Assembly: GCA_025351615.1 (NCBI GenBank)
Contig: JANXVP010000388.1
Location: 1 to 10,572 of the forward strand
DNA: 10,572 nucleotides
Direction of reading: 5' to 3'
Origin: Ramlibacter sp.
GTDB lineage: Bacteria; Pseudomonadota; Gammaproteobacteria; Burkholderiales; Burkholderiaceae_C
In this document: piece by piece, positions 1 to 7,217 of the stretch
Layout of the letters: each line of letters opens with the position of its first letter
Position numbering within the stretch: the stretch's first letter is position 1
Program-made: the position numbers and the translations under genes
The notes under the pieces: generated by a model
Seen by the model: the letters and a program-made list of their open reading frames with translations, nothing else
What the model was told of the DNA's origin: nothing
Databases searched by the model: none

Positions 1-81
1 GCCCTGAGCCAATGCGGTGCCCATCAGGGCAACGACGGCAGCGCCTGCCAGCAGGCTCTTGAATTGTATGGATGCGGTCAT
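1..81 (-). CDS. N-terminus of a secreted protein (partial, cut by window edge)
   Basis: Only the first 27 codons are in the window. They start at an ATG at 81-79 and run off the left edge without a stop. The peptide has a short N-terminal stretch with one Lys, then a hydrophobic run (LLAGAAVVALMG) ending in TALAQG, which is a typical Sec signal peptide with an ALA-type signal peptidase I site. The product is therefore probably periplasmic or secreted. A good AGGAG ribosome binding site lies 8 nt upstream of the ATG (reverse complement of 90-94), which supports this start. Nothing of the mature protein is visible, so no function can be given. The upstream 134 bp separates it from the L,D-transpeptidase-like gene on the same strand, so it probably has its own promoter. 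Confidence 0.75.
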   Translation of the reverse strand, partial: MTASIQFKSLLAGAAVVALMGTALAQG

Positions 82-89
82 TTAGCGGA

Positions 90-94
90 CTCCT
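90..94 (-). promoter_or_regulatory. Shine-Dalgarno site of the secreted-protein gene
   Basis: On the minus strand the sequence reads AGGAG followed by 8 nt and then ATG (81-79). It fixes the start of the left-edge partial gene. Confidence 0.65.
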
Positions 95-215
95 GGGTTG
101 ATATGGATTCGATCGTGGCCAGCATGCGCCAGCTGGATCAACCATAGAGAGCTACGTGCAAGGAAACGTCAGTTCACACCGACCGATGCTGTCAGACAAC
201 GCCGCCGCAAGTTTC

Positions 216-1025
216 TCAGCGCTGCGCGAGGTGTGTGACGGCGGGTGGCACGTCGTACGAGCCGAACACCTCCGCGGGGCTGCGCGTTTCCGGCAGCACA
301 TAGATCACCGCACCGTACTTGTTCACCGTGGGGCTGAGGACACCCTCGTAAAAAGCCGGCGGCAGGTTGATGCACCCGAACGAGATCCGGTTGTCGTCAG
401 GTGTTGGCGACGCCAGCCGCTCCAGGCGACGTTCGGACTTGACGACAGGCCGGACACGGTGCATGGACACGGCCAGGTCGTAGCTGACCCACACGACGTC
501 CTCCCCGGTGAGGTTGGCTCCCGGCTCGGCGATGAAGCGACCGGCCGGCGTGGTCTTTTCTTCGGGACGCACCTGCGACAGCGGCTTGTCGCCGATGCCC
601 GGGACGCTGTCGTCCCCGATTGCCGCGCCCAAGAGGGCGGGCGCGTCCGAGACCACCTGGCCGTCGGGATTGAAGACCCACACGCGGGCATCTTTCTTGT
701 CGACGATCACGAAAGCCATTTTCTGGTGGTCACCGGTGTAGACACTCCAGTTGGCAACCTGGCGGACCGCATCCGTGGGCTTGTGCGCGCCGAAAACCGC
801 CAGCTGCAACCCCGCATTGGACAACCCTGCCGGTGGGGAAGTGGCAAGTGCGATGACCTGAGGTGAGGAAACGGGGAACGTTGTTGCAACCGGCCGCTTC
901 CAGTAATACATGGCCGGCAGCGAAACCACGAGCGCCGCCGCGCCGACAAGAATTCCAGTGCACAGGGCGGACCAGAAATCGTCCCGGTCGCTGCCTGGCT
1001 GCGCTTGCTGTTTTTGATGAGTCAT
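216..1025 (-). CDS. Membrane-anchored L,D-transpeptidase-like (YkuD-like) protein
   Basis: A 269-residue protein. Residues about 18-42 form one transmembrane segment or uncleaved signal anchor (FWSALCTGILVGAAALVVSL onward), so residues 45-269 should lie in the periplasm. The C-terminal half has the landmarks of the L,D-transpeptidase (YkuD/ErfK) fold: a strand with SMHRVR (His189) and, 28 residues later, RISFGCINLP with the candidate nucleophile Cys218. Active family members attack mDAP stems to make 3-3 peptidoglycan cross-links or to attach lipoproteins. Here the usual His-Gly-Cys is Phe-Gly-Cys, so activity is not certain. I chose the ATG at 1025-1023. A longer reading from TTG at 1139 adds a segment with no family features and has no ribosome binding site. 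The ATG also lacks a clear Shine-Dalgarno site, so the exact start is moderately sure. Confidence 0.7.
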   Translation of the reverse strand: MTHQKQQAQPGSDRDDFWSALCTGILVGAAALVVSLPAMYYWKRPVATTFPVSSPQVIALATSPPAGLSNAGLQLAVFGAHKPTDAVRQVANWSVYTGDHQKMAFVIVDKKDARVWVFNPDGQVVSDAPALLGAAIGDDSVPGIGDKPLSQVRPEEKTTPAGRFIAEPGANLTGEDVVWVSYDLAVSMHRVRPVVKSERRLERLASPTPDDNRISFGCINLPPAFYEGVLSPTVNKYGAVIYVLPETRSPAEVFGSYDVPPAVTHLAQR

Positions 1026-1084
1026 CGGTGTTGAAACGGGAAGTGACGACCGACAGTCCTGAAGGCTCTCGTGCGGAAGCCAGC

Positions 1085-1276
1085 TCACGCCGGACCACCA
1101 CCGGCCAGTGAGGTTTCGAGGGTCTCCTGGCCCCAGCAAGCGATCTGCAATGCAGGATTAGCACACTCCCAGCCCAGCGCCACATCGTCAGACTCGCTCG
1201 AGTTGCCCGCACCGGAGGGCAGGACGGGCGAGGCAATGGAGGCGCCGTCCGGTGACGAGTGGAATGAGTTGAACAT
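1085..1276 (-). CDS. Possible small hypothetical protein (63 aa)
   Basis: An ORF from ATG 1276-1274 to TGA at 1085, ending 59 bp before the transpeptidase-like gene on the same strand. By hand count about 46 of 63 sense codons end in G or C (roughly 73%). The in-frame stretch upstream of this ATG (from ATG 1360) has only about 13 of 28, so the coding-like bias begins near Met at 1276. The peptide is acidic to neutral and rich in Ser, Ala and Gly, with two Trp (LGWEC and ACWGQE) and two Cys (WEC and IAC), and has no signal peptide or membrane segment. I recognise no family. The only ribosome-binding-like sequence is a weak G-run. It may be a real small gene, a remnant, or chance. If it is not real, 1026-1393 is a 368-bp stretch without a gene. 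Confidence 0.33.
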   Translation of the reverse strand: MFNSFHSSPDGASIASPVLPSGAGNSSESDDVALGWECANPALQIACWGQETLETSLAGGGPA

Positions 1277-1393
1277 GGCGGCCCCCGGTAGAAAGATCAG
1301 ATGAGAACCTTGATTTTCGAAAGGCTGAGCAATTGCGCGTATCCGCGAAGCACCCGTCATGCGGTAGGAGGCAACCTACGAAAGGTCCAACCG

Positions 1394-1645
1394 CTACTTT
1401 TGGGCAGCCTCGGTCTTGAACACCCCGCGGATATTGAGCGCGGCAAGCGCAAGCTGCAAAGCGATGAGCGCGAACGCACCATCGTGCAGGCCCCAGAGAA
1501 TCCATAGCCCGTTGCTGGCCAGGAATACCCAGAAGGCGGCGCTGCGCCGCGCTTCGCGATCCGAGCCCACCAGCCAGGCGGCGAGAACAGTCGCCAGCAT
1601 CGCCGGCCACTGCATCCAGTCAAACCAATCCGCAGAGAAGTTCAT
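1394..1645 (-). CDS. Small three-helix inner-membrane protein (YgjV-like, tentative)
   Basis: An 83-residue hydrophobic protein with three predicted membrane segments at about residues 11-28 (MQWPAMLATVLAAWLVGS), 36-53 (AAFWVFLASNGLWILWGL) and 56-73, a charged loop SDREARR between the first two, and a basic-to-polar tail. The SNGLWILWG motif in the second helix and the NIRG motif after the third resemble small inner-membrane proteins of the YgjV type, which have no established function. This assignment is from memory of the pattern and is tentative. The ATG at 1645-1643 was chosen. A GTG at 1669 would add MPESILCC, but neither start has a good ribosome binding site. It lies 78 bp downstream of the methyltransferase, separated by a GC-rich hairpin, so it may be transcribed apart. 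Confidence 0.65.
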   Translation of the reverse strand: MNFSADWFDWMQWPAMLATVLAAWLVGSDREARRSAAFWVFLASNGLWILWGLHDGAFALIALQLALAALNIRGVFKTEAAQK

Positions 1646-1674
1646 GCAGCAGAGAATGGACTCAGGCACGGCAC

Positions 1675-1699
1675 GGCGGCGCCAGTGGCCCCCGCCGCC
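1675..1699 (-). other. GC-rich inverted repeat between methyltransferase and small membrane gene
   Basis: GGCGGCG (1675-1681) pairs perfectly with CGCCGCC (1693-1699) over 7 bp, with an 11-nt loop. It begins about 25 nt after the methyltransferase stop. No T-run follows on the minus strand, so it is not a standard intrinsic terminator. It could slow polymerase, protect a 3' end, or be chance in GC-rich DNA. Confidence 0.3.
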
Positions 1700-1723
1700 A
1701 CGCGTAGGACCGGGCGCCAGCGG

Positions 1724-2868
1724 CTAGCACGCGGTGAGCCGCCACAAGCCGGTCAGTTCTTTCGAACGCGCAGCGTGCAGGGGATCCTCGGGATCGCTGG
1801 CTTTTGGATGGCTGGGCCGAACCTCGGTGTGCGCAAGCACCTTCAGGCCGGCGTTGGCAATCCACGCGGTCAGCTCCTCGCGGGTGCGCAAGCCCAGGTG
1901 TTCCGCAAGATCGGACAGGATCAGCCAGCCCTCCCCGCCAGGGGCCAGATGGCCTGCCAGGCCGGCGAGAAAGCCTTGCAACATGCGGCTGCCCTCGTCA
2001 TACACCGCGTGTTCGATCGGCGAGCTCGGACGCCCCGGCACCCAGGGGGGATTGCAGACGATCAATGGCGCCTGCCCCTGCGGAAACAAATCGGCCCGAA
2101 CCACCTCGACGCGGTCAGCCAGGCCCAGGCGGCTGACATTGTCTCGCGCGCAAGCCAGTGCGCGCGGATCCTGATCGGTCGCAATGACATGCTGCACGCC
2201 GCGGCCTGCCAGCACTGCGGCCAGCACTCCCGTGCCTGTGCCGATGTCGAAGGCCAGCGACGTGGCCGGCAACGGCGCGCGCGCGACCAGCTCGATGTAC
2301 TCGCCCCGCACCGGCGAAAAAACACCGTAGTGCGCGTGGATGCGATTGTTCGGCGGGGATCCCAGCGCGGCGATCGCTACGCCCTTCTTGCGCCATTCGT
2401 GCGCGCCGACCAGACCCAGCAGTTCACGCAGCGATGCAACCCAGGACTGGCCGTCCGCGGGGCCCCAGGCTTCGGTACAGGCAGCACGAAGATCGGGCGC
2501 GCGCCTCAGACCAATGCCATAGCTGCCGTCAAGCTCCACCAGCAGCATCGACAGGATGCGTGCCCTCTGGCCCTGCTTCATGCGATGCCGGTGGAAGGCG
2601 TCGGCCGGCAACACAGGGGCTGGCTTGCCGGCTAGCCGCGGCTTGCGATCGGCCCGGCGCGCCAGCGCCTGCAGCAACTGGCGTGCATTCTGGAAATCGC
2701 CGCGCCAGAGCATGCCCGTGCCGTCGCCGGCCAACCTGTAGGCGGCATCGGCCGTCAGCGTGTCCTGCGCGAGCTGGACCCGCCGCGGCGGGAGATTGCC
2801 GCCTTCGGAGCGCCAGCGCGCGCTGCGCGCCTGGCCCTGCTCGACCCATTCGACGACCGTAGCGCCAG

Positions 2869-2872
<4 letters not shown>
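1724..2872 (-). CDS. Class I SAM-dependent methyltransferase with NPPW motif
   Basis: A 382-residue protein. The C-terminal half is a Rossmann-type methyltransferase: SAM-binding motif I DIGTGTG at residues 209-215, the acidic end of strand 2 at ATDQDP (231-236), RADLF (259-263), and the catalytic motif NPPW at 274-277. N/D-PP-aromatic motifs mark enzymes that methylate amide or exocyclic amino nitrogens, such as PrmC/HemK on glutamine of release factors and RlmG, RsmC and TrmN6 on RNA bases. Residues 1-160 form a separate N-terminal domain that probably selects substrate, and [12 protein letters not shown] (181-192) leads into the catalytic domain. The substrate cannot be read from sequence. 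The GTG start overlaps the stop of the DUF808 gene (GTGA), with AAGG 10 nt upstream, so translation is probably coupled. Confidence 0.82.
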
Positions 2873-3777
<905 letters not shown>

Positions 3778-3786
3778 GGCATAGGC

Positions 3787-4305
3787 TCAGTCGAGCTTGC
3801 GCTTGAACCGGGCTTCTTCCAGCTTCACACCGGCCATGACGGCGGTCTTGGCCGTGTTGTTCTCGCGCTTGAAACCGGCCAGCTCGAAAAAGCGGATGGC
3901 GCGTGCGTTGCAAAGGGGGAGCCACAACGTGACCTCGGTGCAGCCCTCCTCCACCAGGCCTTCGCGCGTGGCATCCCACAGCGCCAGTCCGGCGCCATGG
4001 TTCCAGTGCGACGGCAGCACGTACAGCGCCCAGATCTCGCCGGTGGTCGGGCGCGATTTCGGGTCGCGTGAGCGGTCGAAGCCGGTGAAGCCAACCAGTG
4101 CGCCCTCGTCATCACGGGCGACATGCACCTGCGGCTCGCTGAATTCGATCGCGTCGCGCCAGAATGCGCGCCGCTTTTCCATCGGCAGGCTATCGTGCTG
4201 GTTGGGGACAAGGCCTTCATAGGCGGCGCTGGAAGAGGCGGCGTGGACGGAAGCGATGGCGTCGGCATCGCTGTCCACCGCAGGTCGGACCTGGTAGCTG
4301 GGCAT
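3787..4305 (-). CDS. GNAT-family N-acetyltransferase
   Basis: A 172-residue protein with the GNAT fold. The N-terminal strand and helix YQVRPAVDSDADAIASVHAA (4-23) are the usual alpha/beta opening. Residues 90-110 (EIWALYVLPSHWNHGAGLAL onward) are motif A, the acetyl-CoA pyrophosphate loop, with GAG at 104-106. Trp101 occupies the place where Gln or Arg is usual, a substitution seen in other YW-type loops of the family. NARAIRFFELAGFKRE at 133-148 is motif B. The acceptor could be a small molecule, a toxin or a protein N-terminus; sequence does not say. I chose the ATG at 4305-4303, because the longer reading from 4410 crosses the divergent ferredoxin promoter region and adds low-complexity residues. 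No Shine-Dalgarno site is evident. It heads the GNAT-DUF808-methyltransferase string. Confidence 0.85.
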   Translation of the reverse strand: MPSYQVRPAVDSDADAIASVHAASSSAAYEGLVPNQHDSLPMEKRRAFWRDAIEFSEPQVHVARDDEGALVGFTGFDRSRDPKSRPTTGEIWALYVLPSHWNHGAGLALWDATREGLVEEGCTEVTLWLPLCNARAIRFFELAGFKRENNTAKTAVMAGVKLEEARFKRKLD

Positions 4306-4333
4306 TGGACTTGGGGCTGGTGGTGAGGCGCTG

Positions 4334-4341
4334 ATTATGAT
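4334..4341. promoter_or_regulatory. Overlapping divergent -10 elements (ATTATGAT)
   Basis: In the 41-bp gap between the divergent GNAT (start 4305) and ferredoxin (start 4347) genes there is one AT-rich island. Read on the plus strand it gives TATGAT (4336-4341). Read on the minus strand it gives CATAAT (4339-4334). Each differs from TATAAT by one base. The plus-strand box would place the transcript start at or next to A4347, the first base of the ferredoxin ATG. The minus-strand box would give a GNAT leader of about 22 nt. No convincing -35 box is seen on either side (best plus-strand candidate TTGGGG, 4311-4316, spacer 19), so these are candidates only. Confidence 0.42.
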
Positions 4342-4346
4342 GGCCC

Positions 4347-4646
4347 ATGACCGATCACGGGCCGCTCTCGCCAGTCTTCCAGGCGCGCATCGATCCGGCC
4401 GGACAGGCATTCGCGGCGCCGGCCGCGCGGACGCTGCTGCTGGCCGCGTCTGACGCCGGTGTCGAGGTCCCCAGCGCGTGCCGCAACGGGACCTGCCGCA
4501 CGTGCATCTGCCGCTTGCTCCAGGGCGAAGTCGCTTACCGCATCGAATGGCCCGGTCTGCTGGCCGAGGAAAAAGCGCAAGGCTTGATCCTCCCCTGCGT
4601 GGCCTATCCGCGATCGGACGTCGTTCTGCAATGGACGGCGTCCTGA
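4347..4646 (+). CDS. Plant-type [2Fe-2S] ferredoxin
   Basis: A 99-residue protein with the plant-type ferredoxin cluster motif: Cys45, Cys50 and Cys53 (CRNGTCRTC) and Cys84 (LPCVAYP), spaced CX4CX2CX30C. These four bind one [2Fe-2S] cluster for single-electron transfer in the cytoplasm. Cys55, just after the cluster loop, is extra. The opening strands are shorter than in textbook ferredoxins, but SDAGVEVPSACRNG is the standard run into the cluster loop. No signal peptide is present, so it is cytoplasmic, unlike the two cytochromes that follow 33 bp downstream. No reductase or oxygenase is attached or adjacent, so its partner is unknown. There is no Shine-Dalgarno site before the ATG, and a -10-like TATGAT ends 5 nt before it, which would fit leaderless translation. 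Confidence 0.87.
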   Translation: MTDHGPLSPVFQARIDPAGQAFAAPAARTLLLAASDAGVEVPSACRNGTCRTCICRLLQGEVAYRIEWPGLLAEEKAQGLILPCVAYPRSDVVLQWTAS

Positions 4647-4679
4647 CTGCGCTGCGGAAATGGCATAGTCCAGAGCATC

Positions 4680-5390
4680 GTGAAACGACTCTTCATGGTT
4701 TCGATGCTGGCAGTTACAGCCAGCGCCTATGCCGCCGCATCGGTATTTGAAGACAGCATGGCCCAGCGGACAATTGCCTGCAGCGCCTGCCACGGCAAGG
4801 AGGGCCGGGCCGGGCCGGACGGCTATTACCCGCGCATCGCAGGCAAGCCCGCAGGCTACCTGTACAACCAGCTCCTCAATTTCCGCGATGGCCGCCGCCA
4901 CTACGGGCCGATGACCCGGCTGATGGACCCATTGTCGGACGCCTATCTGCTGGAGATCGCGCAGTATTTCGCGGCGCTGGACCTGCCGTATGCCCTTCCC
5001 CGCCCGACCACTGCAGCGCCTGCGCTGTTGCAGCAGGGCCGGTCGCTGGCACTGCAAGGCGATCCACAACGGAAAATTCCGGCGTGCGCCGGCTGCCATG
5101 GCGAGATGTTGACTGGGGTGCAGCCCAACACACCCGGCCTGACCGGCTTGTCGCGCGATTACCTGTCCAGCGAGCTGGGCGCCTGGCGGACCGGACAGCG
5201 TCGCGCCCATTCGCCTGACTGCATGGCGGACATCGCCAGGCGGCTGACGCTCGAGGACATCTCGGCCGTCGCCGCATGGCTGTCGATCCAGGTACCGGCC
5301 GCCGGAAGCAGGCCAGCCGCCGCCTTGCCGCGTCCCGCCGAAATCGCCTGCGGCAGCGCGAGCCGGCCCGCCGGAAGGCAAACGCCATGA
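4680..5390 (+). CDS. Periplasmic dihaem cytochrome c (c4-like)
   Basis: A 236-residue protein with a signal peptide of about 19 residues (MKRLFMVSMLAVTASAYAAA) and two c-type haem sites, CSACH (34-38) and CAGCH (136-140), one in each of two similar domains. Likely sixth ligands are Met78 (YGPM) and Met182 (CMADIA). The two-domain plan matches cytochrome c4, a periplasmic electron carrier to terminal oxidases. After the second domain (to about 207) a Pro/Ala/Arg-rich tail of about 30 residues including Cys224 follows, which is unusual for c4. The start is GTG at 4680; starting at the later ATG would lose the Lys-Arg of the signal peptide. The stop overlaps the start of the trihaem cytochrome (ATGA), so the two are probably translationally coupled. 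Confidence 0.87.
   Translation: MKRLFMVSMLAVTASAYAAASVFEDSMAQRTIACSACHGKEGRAGPDGYYPRIAGKPAGYLYNQLLNFRDGRRHYGPMTRLMDPLSDAYLLEIAQYFAALDLPYALPRPTTAAPALLQQGRSLALQGDPQRKIPACAGCHGEMLTGVQPNTPGLTGLSRDYLSSELGAWRTGQRRAHSPDCMADIARRLTLEDISAVAAWLSIQVPAAGSRPAAALPRPAEIACGSASRPAGRQTP
5373..5378 (+). promoter_or_regulatory. Shine-Dalgarno site of the trihaem cytochrome gene
   Basis: GGAAGG lies 8 nt before the ATG at 5387, inside the last codons of the dihaem cytochrome gene. It decides for this start over an in-frame ATG at 5276, which would lie inside the upstream gene and place about 37 non-family residues before the membrane anchor. Confidence 0.7.
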
Positions 5391-6661
5391 AGCGGCTCCT
5401 GGCCGCCATCGCGCTCGGCGCACTGGCTCTGGTCGCGCTGGTGTGGATGCTGAACCTGCGCGGTGAAGACAGCTTGCGGGACTTGCCCGGAGAAGCCGCT
5501 CCCACAGTCGAGCAAGCGGACCGCGGAGCCTATCTCGCGCGGGTGGGCAATTGCATGACCTGCCATACCGATCGCGGCGGCGCAGCCTACGCGGGTGGCC
5601 GCGCCATCGAGACGCCCTTCGGGACCGTGTATTCGAGCAACCTCACGCCCGATGTCCAGACAGGCATCGGCGGCTGGTCGTCCGACCAATTCTGGCGAGC
5701 GATTCACAGCGGCCGCTCCCGCGACGGCCGCCTGCTGTACCCCGCTTTCCCCTATCCCAACTACACCATGGTGAGGCGCGACGATTCCGACGCGATTTTC
5801 GCTTTCCTTCGCAGCCAGGCCGCGGTGCGACAGCCGAACAAGCTGCATGGGCTGCGTTGGCCCTTCAACACCCAGGCTGCGCTCGCGGTGTGGCGGGCCC
5901 TGTACTTCACGCCAGGGCCGTATGCACCGGATCCGGCCCGATCCGCGCAATGGAACCGCGGTGCCTATCTGGTCAATGGCCTGGGCCACTGTTCAGCCTG
6001 CCACACGCGGCGCAACGCGCTCGGTGCCAGCGCCGACATGCTGGACCTGTCGGGGGGCCTGATTCCGATGCAGAACTGGTACGCCCCGGCCCTGAACTCG
6101 TCGGCGGAGGCGGGCGTTTCCGAGTGGCCGGTCGAGCACGTGGTGCGGATGCTGCAAACCGGCATCGCGCCGCGCGGCGGCGTCCTGGGTCCGATGGCGG
6201 AGGTGGTGTTGAGCAGCACCCAGTACTGGAGTGAACCTGACCTGCGCGCGATGGCTGTCTTTCTCCAGGCCTTGCCGCAGACTGCCCGGCCGCCGCCGAA
6301 GGACGCGGGCGCCGCGATGCCCAGCGTCGCCGAGCGTGGCGCGAGCATTTACGAGCACCAATGTTCGCAATGCCATGGCGACCAGGGACAAGGCGTGTCC
6401 GGCGCCTATCCGGCGCTGGCGGGGAACCGCGCCGTGCTGATGCACGAGACCGCGAACCTGGTGCAGATCGTCCTGAACGGCGGCTTCGCGCCGGCCACCG
6501 CGGGCAATCCCCGGCCCTTCGGCATGCCGCCCTATGTGCTGATCCTGACCGATGCCGATGTCGCCGCGGTGCTGACCCACCTGCGCACCTCCTGGGGCAA
6601 TCGGGCGCCGCTGGTGAGCGAATTCGAGGTCAGCCGGCAGCGCTCCAGCGGCACCCAGTAG
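5387..6661 (+). CDS. Membrane-anchored trihaem cytochrome c (alcohol/gluconate dehydrogenase cytochrome-subunit type)
   Basis: A 424-residue protein with three c-type haem sites: CMTCH (56-60), CSACH (202-206) and CSQCH (326-330). Likely Met ligands are Met128 (NYTMV), Met270 (LGPMAE) and Met380 (FGMPPY). This three-domain plan is that of the cytochrome subunit of membrane-bound quinohaemoprotein alcohol dehydrogenase, gluconate and sorbitol dehydrogenases and related periplasmic enzymes, where it passes electrons to ubiquinone. Residues 4-23 form a hydrophobic segment ending in NLRGED with no clear cleavage site, so it is probably an N-terminal anchor with the haems in the periplasm. No dehydrogenase subunit is found on either side. 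It is coupled to the dihaem cytochrome by a 4-nt ATGA overlap, which suggests the two act in one electron-transfer chain. Confidence 0.87.
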   Translation: MKRLLAAIALGALALVALVWMLNLRGEDSLRDLPGEAAPTVEQADRGAYLARVGNCMTCHTDRGGAAYAGGRAIETPFGTVYSSNLTPDVQTGIGGWSSDQFWRAIHSGRSRDGRLLYPAFPYPNYTMVRRDDSDAIFAFLRSQAAVRQPNKLHGLRWPFNTQAALAVWRALYFTPGPYAPDPARSAQWNRGAYLVNGLGHCSACHTRRNALGASADMLDLSGGLIPMQNWYAPALNSSAEAGVSEWPVEHVVRMLQTGIAPRGGVLGPMAEVVLSSTQYWSEPDLRAMAVFLQALPQTARPPPKDAGAAMPSVAERGASIYEHQCSQCHGDQGQGVSGAYPALAGNRAVLMHETANLVQIVLNGGFAPATAGNPRPFGMPPYVLILTDADVAAVLTHLRTSWGNRAPLVSEFEVSRQRSSGTQ

Positions 6662-6690
6662 CGGCGCACCGGCCAAGGCAAAATCGGGCC

Positions 6691-7167
6691 ATGGCTCTGC
6701 GTCCCGTTGTCCTGCCGCCGGATGTGCCCGGCACCCTCTGGCTGTCGTCGATGCCGGGCCGGTTCAGCCCGTGGCCGGAGTTCGAGATCGAGGCGCAGCG
6801 CTCGGGCCTGACGCTGGTGGTGTGCCTGACACCGCGCCATGAAATCGCAGAACTGTCCCCCGCTTATCACGCCGCGGTGGTGCAGGGCACGGTGCCGTTC
6901 CGCTGGCTGAACCTGCCGATGCCCAACTTCGGCCTGCCCGACGACCCGCCGACCTTTCGCCGCGACATTGGCCGGATCGCCGACGCACTGCGCCGGGGCG
7001 ATGCGGTCATGCTGCATTGCGCCGCCGGGCTGGGGCGCACCGGCACTGCTGCCGCCTGCGTGCTCAAGGCACTAGGCGCCACGCAGTTGGACGCCCTGGA
7101 CCGCGTCCGCGAAGCCGGATCGAATCCGCAGAACGCGAAGCAATCGGGACTGGTCGACTGGTTCTAG
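6691..7167 (+). CDS. Dual-specificity / tyrosine-type protein phosphatase
   Basis: A 158-residue protein with the Cys-based phosphatase signature HCAAGLGRTG at residues 109-118: nucleophile Cys110 and phosphate-binding Arg116. LPDD at 82-85 probably carries the general-acid Asp (84 or 85) in the usual place about 25 residues upstream. NPQNAKQ at 145-151 looks like the Q-loop. The size and motif fit the compact cytoplasmic dual-specificity phosphatases (CDKN3-like) that occur scattered in bacteria; substrates are unknown. The ATG at 6691 lies 29 bp after the trihaem cytochrome stop, so it may be the last gene of that transcript. An upstream in-frame reading from 6361 lies within the cytochrome gene in another frame and is not used. 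A link between the phosphatase and the redox genes is only inferred from position. Confidence 0.85.
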   Translation: MALRPVVLPPDVPGTLWLSSMPGRFSPWPEFEIEAQRSGLTLVVCLTPRHEIAELSPAYHAAVVQGTVPFRWLNLPMPNFGLPDDPPTFRRDIGRIADALRRGDAVMLHCAAGLGRTGTAAACVLKALGATQLDALDRVREAGSNPQNAKQSGLVDWF

Positions 7168-7217
7168 GGCACGACCGAGGGCCTTCGGTTCGCCCATGGC
7201 ACCTCCTTGTCGAAGGT

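Noticed and set aside
82..215. Promoter of the left-edge secreted-protein gene
   Set aside because: Several -35/-10 pairs can be imagined on the minus strand, but none has both boxes close to consensus at 16-18 bp spacing.
1026..1139. N-terminal extension of the transpeptidase-like gene from a TTG at 1139
   Set aside because: It adds 38 residues with no family resemblance before the membrane anchor, has no ribosome binding site, and would overlap the possible small ORF.
1364..1379. GTAGG...CCTAC inverted repeat after the small membrane protein gene
   Set aside because: A 5-bp stem without a T-run is expected by chance; the AGGAGG within it on the plus strand has no start codon at a usable distance.
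1685..2635. 316-aa open frame on the plus strand opposite the methyltransferase
   Set aside because: It is a shadow of a clear methyltransferase; no motif and an Arg/Gln/His-rich product.
4335..5423. 362-aa open frame on the minus strand opposite the ferredoxin and dihaem cytochrome
   Set aside because: It is a mirror of real genes with haem and cluster motifs on the other strand; the composition is Arg/Gly/Ala low-complexity and no family is recognised.
7174..7189. ACCGA...TCGGT hairpin between the convergent phosphatase and folK genes as a terminator
   Set aside because: The stem is only 5-6 bp and no T-run follows on either strand, so it is not a credible intrinsic terminator.
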